Shown: positions 40,167 to 53,600, numbered from the stretch's first letter. The stretch is DNA of 64,000 nt from Balanoglossus misakiensis (GCA_040954595.2 CM082579.2:9238001-9302000), one strand, 5' to 3'. The notes: generated by a model from the sequence alone, not told the origin. A program made the numbers and translations.

Positions 40167-41135
40167 AAATATGTAGTCAGAGTTTGCCTTTTATACTTCC
40201 CCACTATGGCCGACGAGCAAACAATGTATTTGCATGTTAACCCCAGGGTTAATAACCCGTTTTGAAAGGGTAAAACAACAGTAGAACACGCTGTCAAATC
40301 AACAAAATTTTGTCAGAAGTTTTTTAGCGCTTTCTTTATCTACACAAGAGTTTACAACTTAAAAAAGCGGGTTGAAGTGGACCCAAAGACCGGTACGCGT
40401 AAAGGACTCCGATGCGGCGATGGTCCAATGTCCAAAAGCGATCTCCCTACTCCTAAACGTGGTACGCCTGCATGTATAGGTACATGTAGTTTCAGATAGG
40501 CCTAGGCCTACGCATGAATGATATCGATAAAACCATCAGTCAAATATCACTAAATGACATACGAAGTGAACAACTTGTACAACAAAACATTTCATTGATG
40601 AATTGTAATAAACAAAAACCAGTAATAACTTATATAACTTCGGATGTGTGTCCATCCGCACGTAAATAAGTCACTCCACGACCGCACTGGGTCATATAAA
40701 CGCATTCACGGTCGTTTCAAGGTCATTGAAAAATGTGGGTCAATAAAAACTCCCTAGCCCGCGATATTATTCTGAGATTCCGGGACACTGATCGAGTAGC
40801 AGATATCCATATACTTTAAAACATGGTAAAAGATAAGCGCCATTCATTTGTGATACTAATCTAAGTTACAAAAAGGTCATATCTCGCGAACATTTGGACA
40901 AAGTTCGCGAAATTCAGGGGTGGGTGTGACTTCTGGATTCAAAAAGGCGCGCCATTCGGATCAAGAGGTTCATTTCTGGGTAACTTGGGGAGACCATGAC
41001 ATCATCAATCCAGTGCAGTATGTACTATGGCGGTGAGTTGTCTGGTGTGATCGATTTCTGGAGGTGGTCATTCATTCAAAGTTTGCAGATCTTGGTGGTT
41101 TGCGATATTTCCTGTGGGGACTATGCGCTGCAACG
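40167..41135. other. Spacer and presumed promoter/5' UTR of the TBC1D gene
   Basis: No TATA box is evident. The last 200 bp contains GGCGCGCC and CpG dinucleotides. The reading frame of exon 1 is open back to 41064 but contains no upstream ATG, so 41136 is the first in-frame start. Confidence 0.45.
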
Positions 41136-41654
41136 ATGAGTCTTAAGACTAGCCTATCGTCCGAGACCGTCATTGCCGCTGAAGACGTGACTGAAAAGAT
41201 GATAAATGCCAACAATAAGTCGGAGGAGGCGGACGTCGAGGTTCGCGTGAATCATGAAAATGAAAGGGAACCCGTCACGTTTTCGTCGACAGGTTCGGCG
41301 CGATCCGATGCGACGGCGGTCGATCACTTCGAAGCCGGCGAGAAGATGATGTTCGACTTGACGTACTTCGGCGAGGAGTCGCTCGATCGCCGCTTTACGC
41401 AGTCCATGCTACCTTGGATACTGGCAGAAGTCCGGCGACGGGCCCAAACACGGCAAATAGTCGTGCAGCTGTCCACTAAATCGCTCCTGTGCATTGACGA
41501 ACAGACTGGGTCAATACTTTTCGAACACAGGCTCCAGGGAATAACGAGAATTTCTCGCTGCCAAAAAATCAAAACGTCTTTTGCGTATCTTTACAGAATT
41601 AACAAGGACTCGGACTTTAACTGCCATGTGTTCCAGGCCAAAGATTCCGACCTG
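41136..41654 (+). CDS. TBC1D1/4: TBC1D exon 1: N-terminus and most of PTB1
   Basis: 519 bp, 173 codons, ending phase 0 at CTG followed by GTAAGT. Residues 1-70 are hydrophilic and unconserved. FDLTYFGEESLDRRF (73-87) begins PTB1 and MLPWILAEVRR is diagnostic. CpG-rich compared with the intron, as is usual for first exons. Confidence 0.9.
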
Positions 41655-44600
41655 GTAAGTACTTGAGATGGTCTTTTTTACCCCTACGTAAAGCAAGCAT
41701 TATAGCAAGCAAGCTGGGCGAGGGAAACCAACATCTAGTCATTGTTTCGCTGATCTGATCAGTGATCAGCCGAATTCGGTCAGGTCACTAGGCTCTCATA
41801 CAATAACGCGGGGAATATAGATCTGTCGATCGACTGTGTCTTTTTTAGTCTTCGAATCGTAAACAGGTCCTGTGCGTTTATAGAGTTGGCTAGCAACTAC
41901 CGCGCCGTCATCCCCGTCATTCGCTGCACGGTCCCTCAGAACACGACGGGCCAAACAAAGTAACAATAAAGTTACGCAGATCGCACTCGCCCTGCGTAGC
42001 ATGACAAAGGTCAAACGAATTGTCCTGTGGTATTTGATCGGATTTATCGCGATAAGGCTCCGTCAGAACTCATTCACGAGTCTGTCACCGGGAATCCCCG
42101 TCCCCTATTCTGTCTGCACATTTTGGAGGTGTCCGGGAGACCGTTATGCATTGTGACCCATTGATCACAATAATCCTAATCAACAGTGTTTAATTAGCAA
42201 CTGATCGTGTAAACACAAAGGTGTGATCGTCTTCCATAGCTCAAGAGTTAAAAAATGTCTCGCTTCCACGTCTGTTCCACATCATGTAGCTGGTAACTAT
42301 GACGTCCAAGTTTCTGTTTTATTTAGTGGGATTCTAAAAACCATGACAACAAATGGTAGGGTGGACTGCAGTGTAATGTGGTATTGTTTCACAGTACTGT
42401 TAAAATGCATGCATGATGCAAACGGGAAGTGGTCTGGCCGCCCGAGTTTCAGACCCTGTTTGCCAGGTGGAAGTGTGATCTGGGGGCCGGGAAATTCCGG
42501 TCAGTGTTCAAATCAAACAAGGAAATAGTCTCCACTCCTATATGTGATAAAATGCCTGGAGTAAAGTGTATGATGTCATACCAGGGAATCTGATGATGCA
42601 CTGGCAATGGAAAGTGAATGATAACATTGACCCCTATCGGCATATTATAAATTTGCATGATGATAATATAGCTAGATAAATTCATGAAGGAAGATTTAAT
42701 CATTAATGTGCACATATCATAACATGAAATTCCAAAGAAGTGTCAAAAATTTTGCTGCAGGGAAAAATGTGTCACCTGTTGTGTTAATTAATTTATACTG
42801 CAATTAGCACACACAGTTTAAAATAGGTGCATGACTATTTAATGAATGTAGTCATTACTAAATTTATTTGCATAGTTAATGAATAGATTACAGCCCTTTT
42901 CAATTAATATCCCCACATGGATGATGTAAGGCTGAACAAAAAAAAAGAAAAAAGTGTAAGGCTGAGCACAAAAAAAAAAGTGATCACTGAGTTCAATAAC
43001 TCTTCTATCCTAATTATCACATGTACCTGAGAGTGAAATCAACACAAGAGAAAAACCTTTGCAATTTGTACAAAAATTACACGACTGAAATTAATTCAAG
43101 TCTAACTAGGTGGATCATGTTAAATACACATTGATTTCACCCTTCAAATTAATTAAAACATTTTTTTACACCTTGTTAACATGTGCCCTAATTTTGAAAT
43201 GCCTTCATTAGAACCAGGCAATATTATTTCAGCTTGAATGTGATTAAATCTATATAAGAATGGTTCATGCTATGATACATACTATTATGAACGATTGATG
43301 TAGTGAGTCAACAACAATATTTTTTCTCACATCACGCCCACCCCATTGTCTGAATAGTTAAAACAAGCCATTGTTATATGGTACTTTTGATTGTTATGGT
43401 CATCATGTTTACTAGTTTGAATTGTTTTTCTGTCCATGCAAGGTTGCTCACCCAAGGTCTGCAGGAAATCTGTCACAAGTTTCCCTCATAACCAGCTGGG
43501 CAAGCACATTTCTGCCATCTGACTCTACTGTTCATATTCTGATATATCATATCTGGTGACCTCATGATGTGGTCAGGAAATCCCCTCACTGTTTGACCCC
43601 ACCCGAGGACTCCCACAGTCTGGGGAACTTCGCACCTCTTGTACTGTGGGTGGGATTGTCATATCAAATCTTGAAATTAGTCATTTAGTGACAGGGCAGT
43701 AGGGTTGGGGTGATTGCCAATTTGAACATATGAAAAACAATAGAGTTGGATTAGGCTATTGTTTTTACTAAATAGTGAGCTCTTCTTATTGTGAAATGGT
43801 TTGAAATATTAATTTTACTTTTGGCCACACATACTCGCATGTTTTCTGCAATTTTTCACTTTCAATTGTGTGGTCTATAATTTTCAGGGGAAAAAACACA
43901 TCGGACAAAGAGTTTTGAAGAGAGTCATCGTGGTGATTTGACCACTTTCATAAACAGTGAGTCATCATCTCTCAGTGTATTCACTCAAGATGACAGCATT
44001 GAACAAGGCTGAACATCATGTGCAACCCCCCCCCCCTCCCCCCCCCCCTTCTCTCAAGTGTCATAATCAGCCAGGTTACACCCTTTCCTGCATTGGATAC
44101 TTGGCTAGGCCCTAATTAGGCTCTGCCGGGAATTCAACGCACATATGCCACATTATTGGCTGCAACAGGGCACCGTTTGATTCAACCATTCATAACTGAG
44201 ACTGTTATGTGTGACATGCCTATACGTATAGTTCACAAATCCTTCGACAACCGCTTCTTTTGTTCGAGTCCAGCGTGCGGTTGTTGTCCAGAGGTGAAGT
44301 TTGATTCACTCAAACAACGTTCATTGTTGAGAGGAGAGGGAAGAGAATATAAAGAGTTTTGTCAAATCACTTCCCGCCTTCCTTACTTACATAACACTAA
44401 GTCTTTGTTTACCACAGAGAATGAAAACATCGCACAAGTTCCATGAATCATGGATTCTTGTTTTCAGTTGATTTGATGTTTTTGCAATCTCATATTTTAT
44501 CACTCATTGATATGATTCAGTACTATATTTTTTAGTTTCAGAAGAAATAGTCATAGATTTCCCCTAAGTTTTTTAAATATTTGTCTTCCTTCAGTTTGTA

Positions 44601-47600
44601 ACATTTAAAATACATGCCCTTGAGGTGAACGTTAATGGTTTTGATATAATTTCATAAATCCGTATTATCTCGGGTGAATTGCTCTAGTGCCTGATTTTGT
44701 GTGTTGTTTCCATGGCACTGTTCCGCCATTGCATATCTGGTGCCTTGATATTTCAATCTGTGCGACTTGCCAAGTGCACTGGAAAAAAAATCCTCAGTCA
44801 TTTTCTCGGCCTCATTGTAAATGTACACCCAGCCTTCCCCTGTGACATTTCCACGTGGAAAAAAACACGCGGATTCATTTTCCTTTGAAGGTACCGCCGG
44901 TCTTTGAAGTTTGATGCGCAAGGCAACAACAAATCTTTTTGCGTCTTCCAGAGAGCCTAATGAAGTTGCACGGATTTTGCAACAAAATTGCGATCTCCAG
45001 GGGGAGTCGGAATATTTCTACGAAACTACACGTAACTACCCTACAGAAGAGAAAAAAATCACTTAAAATTGCCCTTTAAAAATTATTGAATACAGAATAG
45101 CTTTTGATTGCCGTACCAGCTTCACTTAAAAAGCTGAATTCGTGTTTACACCAAATCCCAACCAAGTGTATTTGAACAGCTACTTTGCGAAAAAAATAAT
45201 TTCTCTCAAGTCTTTGCGGCCCAATTTGCCACACTTTGCAAAGACTTGCCTGGAGCATAGACATTTGCTACCTATGCCCTGAGTCAGCTAACCATGCACA
45301 CCCATTTACGCCATTACTCAGGACTCTGCGTAAAACTATGGTGATGTCTATTTGTTCTCTTCCAAAAGGTGAACAATCAACTCTTTCCAGAATAAACAAG
45401 TGCCAACTTTATCTGGTTTCTTAGAGATTATCAATAATATAACGCACTTGCAGGCAAATGCATGCACTTCAGACTTGGCACTGGTTAAAACCGCCCTGGT
45501 TGTGGCTCTTGTTGATGTGTGACGTGTGCAAGTGTGTCAGTTTTTGTTCTAAATTGCTCTTAATCTATAACAACAGTCCCCAATACCTCAATCCTGCTTA
45601 CTGAATACTGAATGTTTACAATGTGTGGTGTTTTCTGTTTGTTTACCATTGAAATGTCTATCAGTAAGTCTGTTTTCTTTGTGATAATACTGATAAACAA
45701 CTTTGACAGTTATGCCAGGGAGTGTGTATAAACGAGATATGATTTGACAGTATGATTTCAAATAAATAAATCTCAAATTCGCTTTTTGCTAAACTGTATC
45801 TTGCAACATTTCTGTTGTTCTTTACCATAGATACCAGAGAAAATCCTGACTAGCTTTGAATACTTGGTGAAATTATTGAGAGTGAATTGGTGTCGGCTAA
45901 GGGGTCACATAAGTGGATGTACATGATTGAACATACATATCAGTTCATAATTCTGTCAAATTCAGTCACAATGTAATTATAAATGTGTTGGCCTTTGCAA
46001 GACCATGGAAAGGGGAGTTGCCTGATAAGCATATCTGCAGATAAAGTTGGAATCGGTAACTTGATGTCATAAAAAAAACCCAGGCCTTCTGGTCATTGTC
46101 GCTAAACATCACCAAAATTTATTGCCACACAAATACATGTAAACCAGTCATTAAAAGCCAAATGTAGTCGTTGACCATTTGATGTTTGTTCTATTATTCA
46201 TGTTAACCCTCTAACCACCGTGGTTTGGTCTATATCCATTGTTTTCTCTGGTACAGTTGGACCACTACATTGGGAAATGGGGGGGGGGGTTGTAACAGCC
46301 GTTCTGTGAGTGGTTTTCTTTCCCTTTCACATGCAGTATCATCACGTGTATGCACTAATTCAGTGCACATACCGAGGTAATTTTGAAATAGGCAGCCTAG
46401 CCACTAATGTATATATATACATGCAAGTAATTTGACTGGAAAAGTGTGATAGGACATCAACATTCACAAACAGCGTGGTACGGTCAGCGACTTTGTCAGA
46501 AAAATACTTTGTAAAGGTCTTTGTACTTGTATCAGAAGTTTTGGCTGAAGGCCATGTAGTTGTATAGATGACATCACAAATAAAATGTCATGTAAATTAT
46601 ATGCAGTGGAGTCCTTGAACCCTGGAGAGAATGGGCACAGTGGCATCTGGGATGAAATTGAGAAGACAATGGTTTGGAACAAATAACTGTTTAATCAAAT
46701 AAATTAAATAAGTTATTATCCTGAACAACTAAAAACGAGGCGAGGTTGATCTCTGAACTGTACATTTTAATGCGGTCTTGATAGCACAATTACTAAAAAT
46801 ACATACCAGGCACATGCTTCTTATTTTAGCAATTATGCATACTTCTACTTCTCGCCTCATATGTTGCCAGAACAAAAACCAGAATGTCATGCCGTGTAAA
46901 CAGAACGTGATGATATAATGGGTGAATGAACTAGGACAGCTGTCATTAAAATCACCGTCATTTTTGGCATTGTGTTGATTTGATAGCTAGGGAAATTGAT
47001 TTTTTTGTTAGCAGTGTTTGTTGATAAAAAAAAGCAATCCAGGAAATATAGTTCAGTTTCTGTCATTCTATAAATGTGATGTGCCACATTAATCAGTTTG
47101 TAATTTTTAGTTTCTTTCAAAGTTGACATTTTTGTTGGAAGTACATACATGTATTAACAACTTTACTTAGCACTATTGAAGTGCTATGAAAGCTAGTTTT
47201 AAGTATGAGAAATTTGTTTTGTCCTTGTTTATTTGGCAGCTGTCATTCAAATTTGATATAGCAGTAGTCTCGTTGGATTATATAAGTTGTAAGCATAAAA
47301 GTTCAGAATAAGAATTATAGAATTTAGAAAATTGCATGTATTGCTTGGCCAAATCCATCTAATTCTGGTGCAATACATGTTGTTTTCTGTTAGCGAGAGT
47401 TATTTTTAGCATTGAATGTTGTTTATTGGTTAAGTAAACAAACGAGCTGCATTTACTGAGTGTGTCACCATGAACTAAGCTGGTAGTTAGTGACAAAACA
47501 TGACAAAACATCCCTTGTCGGAAACCCTCTAGTTATTTGGAATTTCTTGAAACCATATGCTCAACACGTGTTTGTAGGGCTTCTCGTATGAAACAATTGT

Positions 47601-50600
47601 TGCCTGTAAAAATGATGCACCAGGACTCAACTGTCTGTCTATTAAAAAAACACAAAAGGTCGTAAAAACTATAACAGGATGTTTGGATATTGTATTGAGC
47701 TATTACAGGAAATTTGAGTCCTTGCCTGAGCTGTACTACAAGCAGTGAAGGTGAGACTGGGTCAGCTCCGGGCAAACCCAAGGTTGGGCAGGGTTAGCAA
47801 GTTTAGCACTTCATTGTCATAATATCTCATTAGCATACAAAGCAGCACAGAGTGCATAAAAAGTTAGTAGCATGTGACATAAGCTGTACATAACCTGAAT
47901 ACAAAAGTAATAGTGGCAATGGGCTAACTGCATGTAGATGAACTCATGTTTAGCAAATTGTGAAAGATAACATGATCCACATTGATAGCCATTTCAGCAG
48001 ATGACACTGCTGTTGTTGACAATATCAGTTTTGGTAAAATAAAAACGCAGCTTTCCAGTGGAATTTAAAATCAAAAGTGAATATTTACGATTGATCCGTA
48101 AAACGCAATACATGTAATGTACTGATTTATGTTCTTGCAACATGTGCACATATTTACAAGGAGTGCTGATATCTAAATAATCTAAAAGATAACCAACTGC
48201 TATCTCAGCTATTGTGGTCAACAAAGAATATAAAGTGTAATGCGTAAATTTGATATGTTGTCCTTGACTATCTATCTCTTATTGATACCAATACAAATTT
48301 AACAACCGGACTTGGACTGGACTGATTCCAGTCTTACGGTTTCAGGGGGCGGGGCTGTGGAAAGGTTCATTAGCTCAGTAGATAGCCCCCGTACCTGTAG
48401 TCTATGTAATGTAGGCTTGGTGAGTTAGCAAGTAAAACATATGTCTGCCAAGGGGTGAGATGTACTGGTAGATGACACAGTTAGCTGACTGTAACAGTTC
48501 TGCAAATCTATAATAAAAATGTCCAACCAGTTAAATTTGATGGCCAACAAAAGAAAATTGAGTTTCAGAAGCTCAGAAATGATAAATGTGACATATCATT
48601 TTTGAAGCCTGGGTGACCGTCCCTGGCAGGATCTCTCATGATTCTATTTTCATTTATCAACATTTATACTGATATTCCACAAAACCCTGATTGCATATTT
48701 TGGAAGCTTCTAGTTTTCTGTGATGTACGGCTAAATAATAAAATCCCTGTGTGCAATGTATGGACATGCCACTCCACGCTCTGCCGTCCCCAGGCTGTTT
48801 TGCCAGATGACGGTATGAGTAGTGTGGAATTATGTTCGATCACTCCATAAGGATGGAATGAAAAAATCGAAAAGAAACCCTGCAAGTGCCCTGTTGGCAG
48901 TGATCGTATTCTTGTTGCTAAGTGATGCGCCTCAAGTCTAATGTATGCAAATTGCAGCTGCGCTGTTCCCAAGTGGGTCATGATTCGTGAATTTGCCTCC
49001 GAAAGGTAATCGATCAATCCTATTTTGCAGATTTTTTTTTCTTTTTATGCAGTGATAAAGGTAGAGGCATGCATAATATTTGCCTTTGTATAATGTCAAT
49101 TGACATGGACCATTGAGTCGTGCTCGTCATCGGTCAAATAACAACATGACATACTTTTCATGCTGTAAATATGTTTGTACAGTTTCTGCGTCTGTGCACC
49201 CAGTTCTACCCACCTGTGTGTCGTCAATATTGAAATCTGGACAAAACCCAGCGGCCAAATCTTTAAATTACATGCTCAATGTAGGAGTAACTGGCACCAC
49301 AAGAGTAATACTTTAGAATCTTTATTAGATACATGTTCAGGTAGTATACGCTCCCCCAGGGACAGTTTTTCGGGAAAATAAGTCCTCTAAACCTTTGAAT
49401 TCTTCGCTGTATGTGAGCCAGAGTCAATTTGAAAACAAAGAAGAAAATAGGTTGTTCTCCATCTTGTTTTTATAAAAAAATCTCAATTTTTTTCTCTGTA
49501 TACAGTGATTGGCGGCCATTTTGAATTCCACATTTGAGACAACTTGGCAAGCTCATTCAAAAGTTTGTGTTGTGACCCTCTAGTTTTATCCTCAGTTTTT
49601 TGCAAGAATAATCTACAGTTACCTTTAGCGAAATATGAGAAAGAGTTTAAGAGTTTGATTTTCAAAGTGCATAATCCATGTACCAAAGTTTCTTTACTCT
49701 CAGTGCAGAACGCTCTGCCCTCAAAGTAGGCTTACATTGTACATTCTGTAAGCAGTGATTTTGAGATTTTTCACAGAAGCCGACTTTACTAGTGGACTCT
49801 TCTAAATGTCATCTCATGTCACACACACATCTATTATAAGTATTTGGAATGATTTGGTGACTCAGTGTCCTAGTTTTTCATTCAGCCCAAAGCAAAACAT
49901 TTCAGTGCATTCATGTGCAAACAAGAAAAGGACACACCTGCCATAATATAGGTCAGTGATTGAAAAGGAAAAAAATGTTTTGCCCCAAGAACTGTGTTTT
50001 ATTATAGAAAGAGTTGTGAGGCCTGCCATATACTTTCAGATGAAATCTGATCATTAGGTCCCATTGGTATAGGCCTATATACCATGGGACCTTATGGGAT
50101 GGGTTGCGTCTGTATGTATGTATGGATGGATGGATGGATGGATGGATGGATGGATGTATGGATGTATGTCTGTATGTCCGTCCACATCAAAAACTTGAAA
50201 ACCGCTGCGCGTATCACCTCAATATTTGGTGTGTAGGTGCAGGCAGGGCTGTAGATGGGAGTTTGTCCAAACGAAGTTGCCAGGCCCAAAAATATGCAAA
50301 TTAGCTGGAAAAATGTGAAATTGATCAAAACTCTGTAAGTCAACAACTACTGGTCAGATTGCTTTGACAATTGGTATGCATGTACCTTATGTCAACCTCA
50401 CACCGACCTGTAAGTGTTAAGTTGATATCATGGATGTTTTATTTTTTATGAATTTTTTAGCCTTTTGTTAAATTTATACCTTTACTTATACCTCTATGGT
50501 TAAGCTATGTCCACGTCTTATTGTGGAATTCTGGTCTGTGCAATAGTCCTGTACAGTGACTGTCTATTGGTTAGTGAGCACAATGGGGCCAAAATAAAAG

Positions 50601-53600
50601 GCAAATTTTTGGGCTCACCTGTAACACCTGCTTAACACATTAATTATGTGCATACCTAATTCCGGGCTAACTAATAGGGCTAGAGGTTTCGTTCTTGTGA
50701 GACATGGACCAGTATAGAGTCAAAATTTCTTCCCCAAATTTTGGGTGACCTCAGGTGACCTTTGACCTACTTTCCTATATCTCGGCATCCAGAGCAGGTA
50801 CAGACTTAGCGTTTGGAGGGTTGGGACTAAAATTGAAAAGCCAAAATATGGGTCACCTGTGACACCTGCATATCTCATTAATTATGTGCATACCTAATTC
50901 CAGGCTAACCAATAGGGCTATAGGTTTGGTTTTTGTTGAACATGGACCAGTATAGGGTCAAAATTTCTTGCCCAAATTTTGCATGACCTCAGGTGACCTT
51001 TGACCTACTTTTCCATATCTTGGCATCCAGAGCAGGTACAGACTTGGCGTTTTGAGGGTTGGGACTAAAATTGAAAAGCCAAAATTGGGGCTCACCTGTG
51101 ACACCTGCATATCTCATTAATTATGTGCATACCTAATTCCAGGCTAACCAATAAGGCTATAGGTTTTGTTTTTATTGAACATGGATCAGTATAAGGTCAA
51201 AATTTCTTGCCCAAATTTTGCATGACCTCAGGTGACCTTTGACCTACTTTATCATATCTTGGCATCCAGAGCAGGTACAGACTTGGCGTTTGGAGGGTTG
51301 GGACTAAAATTGAAAAGCCAAAATTGGGGGTCACCTGTTACACCTGCATATCTCATTAATTATGTGCATACCTAATTCCAGGCTAACCAATAGGGCTATA
51401 GGTTTGTTTTTTGTTGAACATGGACCAGAGTTTCCGGTAGTTTTTTTCCCCAAGCGTATGCCATACGCAAGAGGTCAATAAAAATGCGTACGAAGGTGAT
51501 TTAAATGCGTACAATGTATTCATATCACACCATTAGCAGACTGTTGCAAAATAATGCAAAACACTTCAAATGGCACACATTGTAACCAAAAAGAATTCTA
51601 AACAGACCAAACAGCTATTGACGTGATTTACGTTTACTGAGACAAATGACGTCGCTTCTATGATCAGTGCCTTGCATATGCCGTTTGATGGCCGATTTTT
51701 GAAGATCCCGAGAACCATGCATGAAAGCATTCTTTTTGCCATATTTTTCACGAACTTTACAGAAAAGCACGAGTGTCTTTTTTTCCGCCGCTTTCGTCGA
51801 CGTCGTGCCGTAACCACGGATACACAAATGTACTCGGCGAGCCACTGATCTTTGAATTCTGTGTGGCCAGTCTTTGCATTCTCTCGCATTTTTTTCACTG
51901 GTGGGGCATCCCCCACTGACTCTTGGTGTTCCGAATCATCGATTTCAGTGGCTTTCTTTCCATTATCAGTAGAGGATTTCGACGTAAATTTAAATGAAAA
52001 TAAAGTTGACTGTTTTGCCGCCATGTTGATCGATATTACACGTACGTGACGCATGGCATGATGATTAGAACGCGCGCTAAACGAAAATTGTTACATTTTA
52101 TCATGGTCAAGCGTCTGCGCAAATGGTTTGGAATGTTGCAATTTTATTCAAAACATGTAAGCGTGCACAAGGTGCTGTCTAGTTTGTCGGTCGTTTGATG
52201 AGTCTTTTGTTAGCTCGAACTTTCAATGGCGAAAACAGAGTCAATTTCATAGCGTACGCCAGACGCACTTGTCGGTTCAATATGCGTATAGAAATTTTCC
52301 ATTGCGTGTATTACGCACATTTTTGCGTAACCGGAAACTCTGATGGACCAGTATAGGGTCAAAATTTCTTGCCCAAATTTTGCATGACCTCAGGTGACCT
52401 TTGACCTACTTTTACATATCTTTGCATCGAGAGCAGATATGCTTATTGCTATGTTGCTATGTGCTATGTCCTCAAATGGGACCACAGTGTCCTTGACGCT
52501 ATTTTTTTTTGATACCAGTAGCTCTTATGTTTGATAACCTTTGAAGTATAAAGAACAGTTAGCTATTTTATGTTTTTCTCAGCAGAATGTGTAAATAAAG
52601 AAAATTTATGCTAGTGTAAAGCAAACAGTCGTTAAATTTATATGTAGAACTTGAAGCCATGCGATGCATGACACCTGAACCAGCAAATGGGATTGGATGC
52701 ATACAGTCTATGCAAGAGATCCTGACCAATCAGGTACATGCTGTCATAATTAAGATGGATAAATCCAACAAGTGTACAGTAGCTATACTTTTCGATATTA
52801 AATGGCCGAGACTCTGACTTACAACTTGTATATTGGTGTTTGTACCACTTGTATGTTGATGTAAACATCAACTAAACATTATGCGATTGTGAACTATATC
52901 AATGACAGGTGAGCATTGTGGAAAAATAACATTCTCTGACGTTGGTGTTTGACGTCACATGCATGCTGTGATGCAATTGTTTTATCAACTGCGCTACACT
53001 GCATATTTTATTCCAGCCGGTCTCAATTTAGCTGAACTTTGCACTGTGAGTAATGGCCATGTGTCTGTCTGGAGTTAATCAGTCAGTTTGACAATACAAT
53101 TGTTTTGATAGTATTAAAGGGACAAAGTCTCTCTCTCGCTGCAGAACGTTGTTTCTTCTCAGCTCTGTTTCATTGACCAAGGCAGCTTACAGAATCTGGC
53201 ATGGTTTCAGTTTTAGTATTCTTCAGAACAAGAATGAGTCACCATAGGTTTTACATGTGTCTCGAATACCACCTTGTTCTGTCGAATTTGCTAAACTGAA
53301 ATGACATCATATGTTGGTTGGAAGGGGGGGGGGGCTTCTTGCCATTACGTATGTAGTTTGAAAATAATCCAAAAATATCTTTCGAGGATGTCAGGATGCA
53401 AAATATGATAGCGGCCGGCATTTTTAGGTAGGTGGCAAAATATCGTAGCGGAAGTTGCGTAGGCCGAGAGTTGTAAGACATTGACCCTTCTGTGCGGATA
53501 TTCGCACAGATTCGGTGGATCGAATCTCCAGAGGGCAGCAGAGATGTCAACGACCTCCGAAATCATCAAATTGAGAATTATTTCAGCTGGTCAACCAATT

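Larger units (their letters stand above)
50575..52430 (+). repeat. ~239-bp tandem array with DR1 motifs, interrupted by an insertion
   Basis: The landmark CCTAATTCC occurs at 50655, 50893, 51132 and 51371, giving a period of 238-239 bp. A partial unit precedes the first, and the last is split by the 917-bp element at 51426-52342 and resumes at 52343. Each unit carries TGACCTTTGACCT, the reverse complement of AGGTCA-A-AGGTCA, a perfect direct repeat with 1-bp spacing, at 50756, 50994, 51233 and 52395. A further TGACCT half-site lies 4 bp upstream in units 2-4. Confidence 0.85.
50057..52483. repeat. Composite repeat bounded by GGTCCCATT inverted ends
   Basis: The left end is GGTCCCATT (50057-50065) and the right end AATGGGACC (52475-52483). 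The left end is itself part of a near-perfect 37-bp palindrome (50056-50092) centred on AGGCCT. Inward lie a TATG/GATG microsatellite, about 400 bp of unique-looking sequence, a ~239-bp tandem array and, within that array, a hAT-like insertion. It may be a single DNA transposon or fold-back element carrying a minisatellite; no clear target duplication was seen. Confidence 0.45.

Noticed and set aside
41020-41090. Short intron upstream of the TBC1D start (ATGGCG followed by GTGAGT, and TTTGCAG)
   Set aside because: It would be about 55 bp long with no clear polypyrimidine tract; chance matches are more likely.
41064-41135. Extension of TBC1D exon 1 upstream to 41064
   Set aside because: The upstream frame is open but has no ATG; the 24 extra residues would require a GTG start, which is not expected in an animal.
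44156-44446. 96-codon frame with Cys-rich CSSPACGCCPEV
   Set aside because: Suggestive of a metal-binding peptide, but it begins at a non-ATG codon, has no splice context and lies inside intron 1.
48360-48440. tRNA gene suggested by TTAGCTCAGTAGATAGC
   Set aside because: A-box only; no B-box and no cloverleaf arms could be drawn.
50575-52430. CRISPR-like array
   Set aside because: The units are 239-bp near-identical minisatellite monomers, not short repeats with unique spacers, and the genome is eukaryotic.
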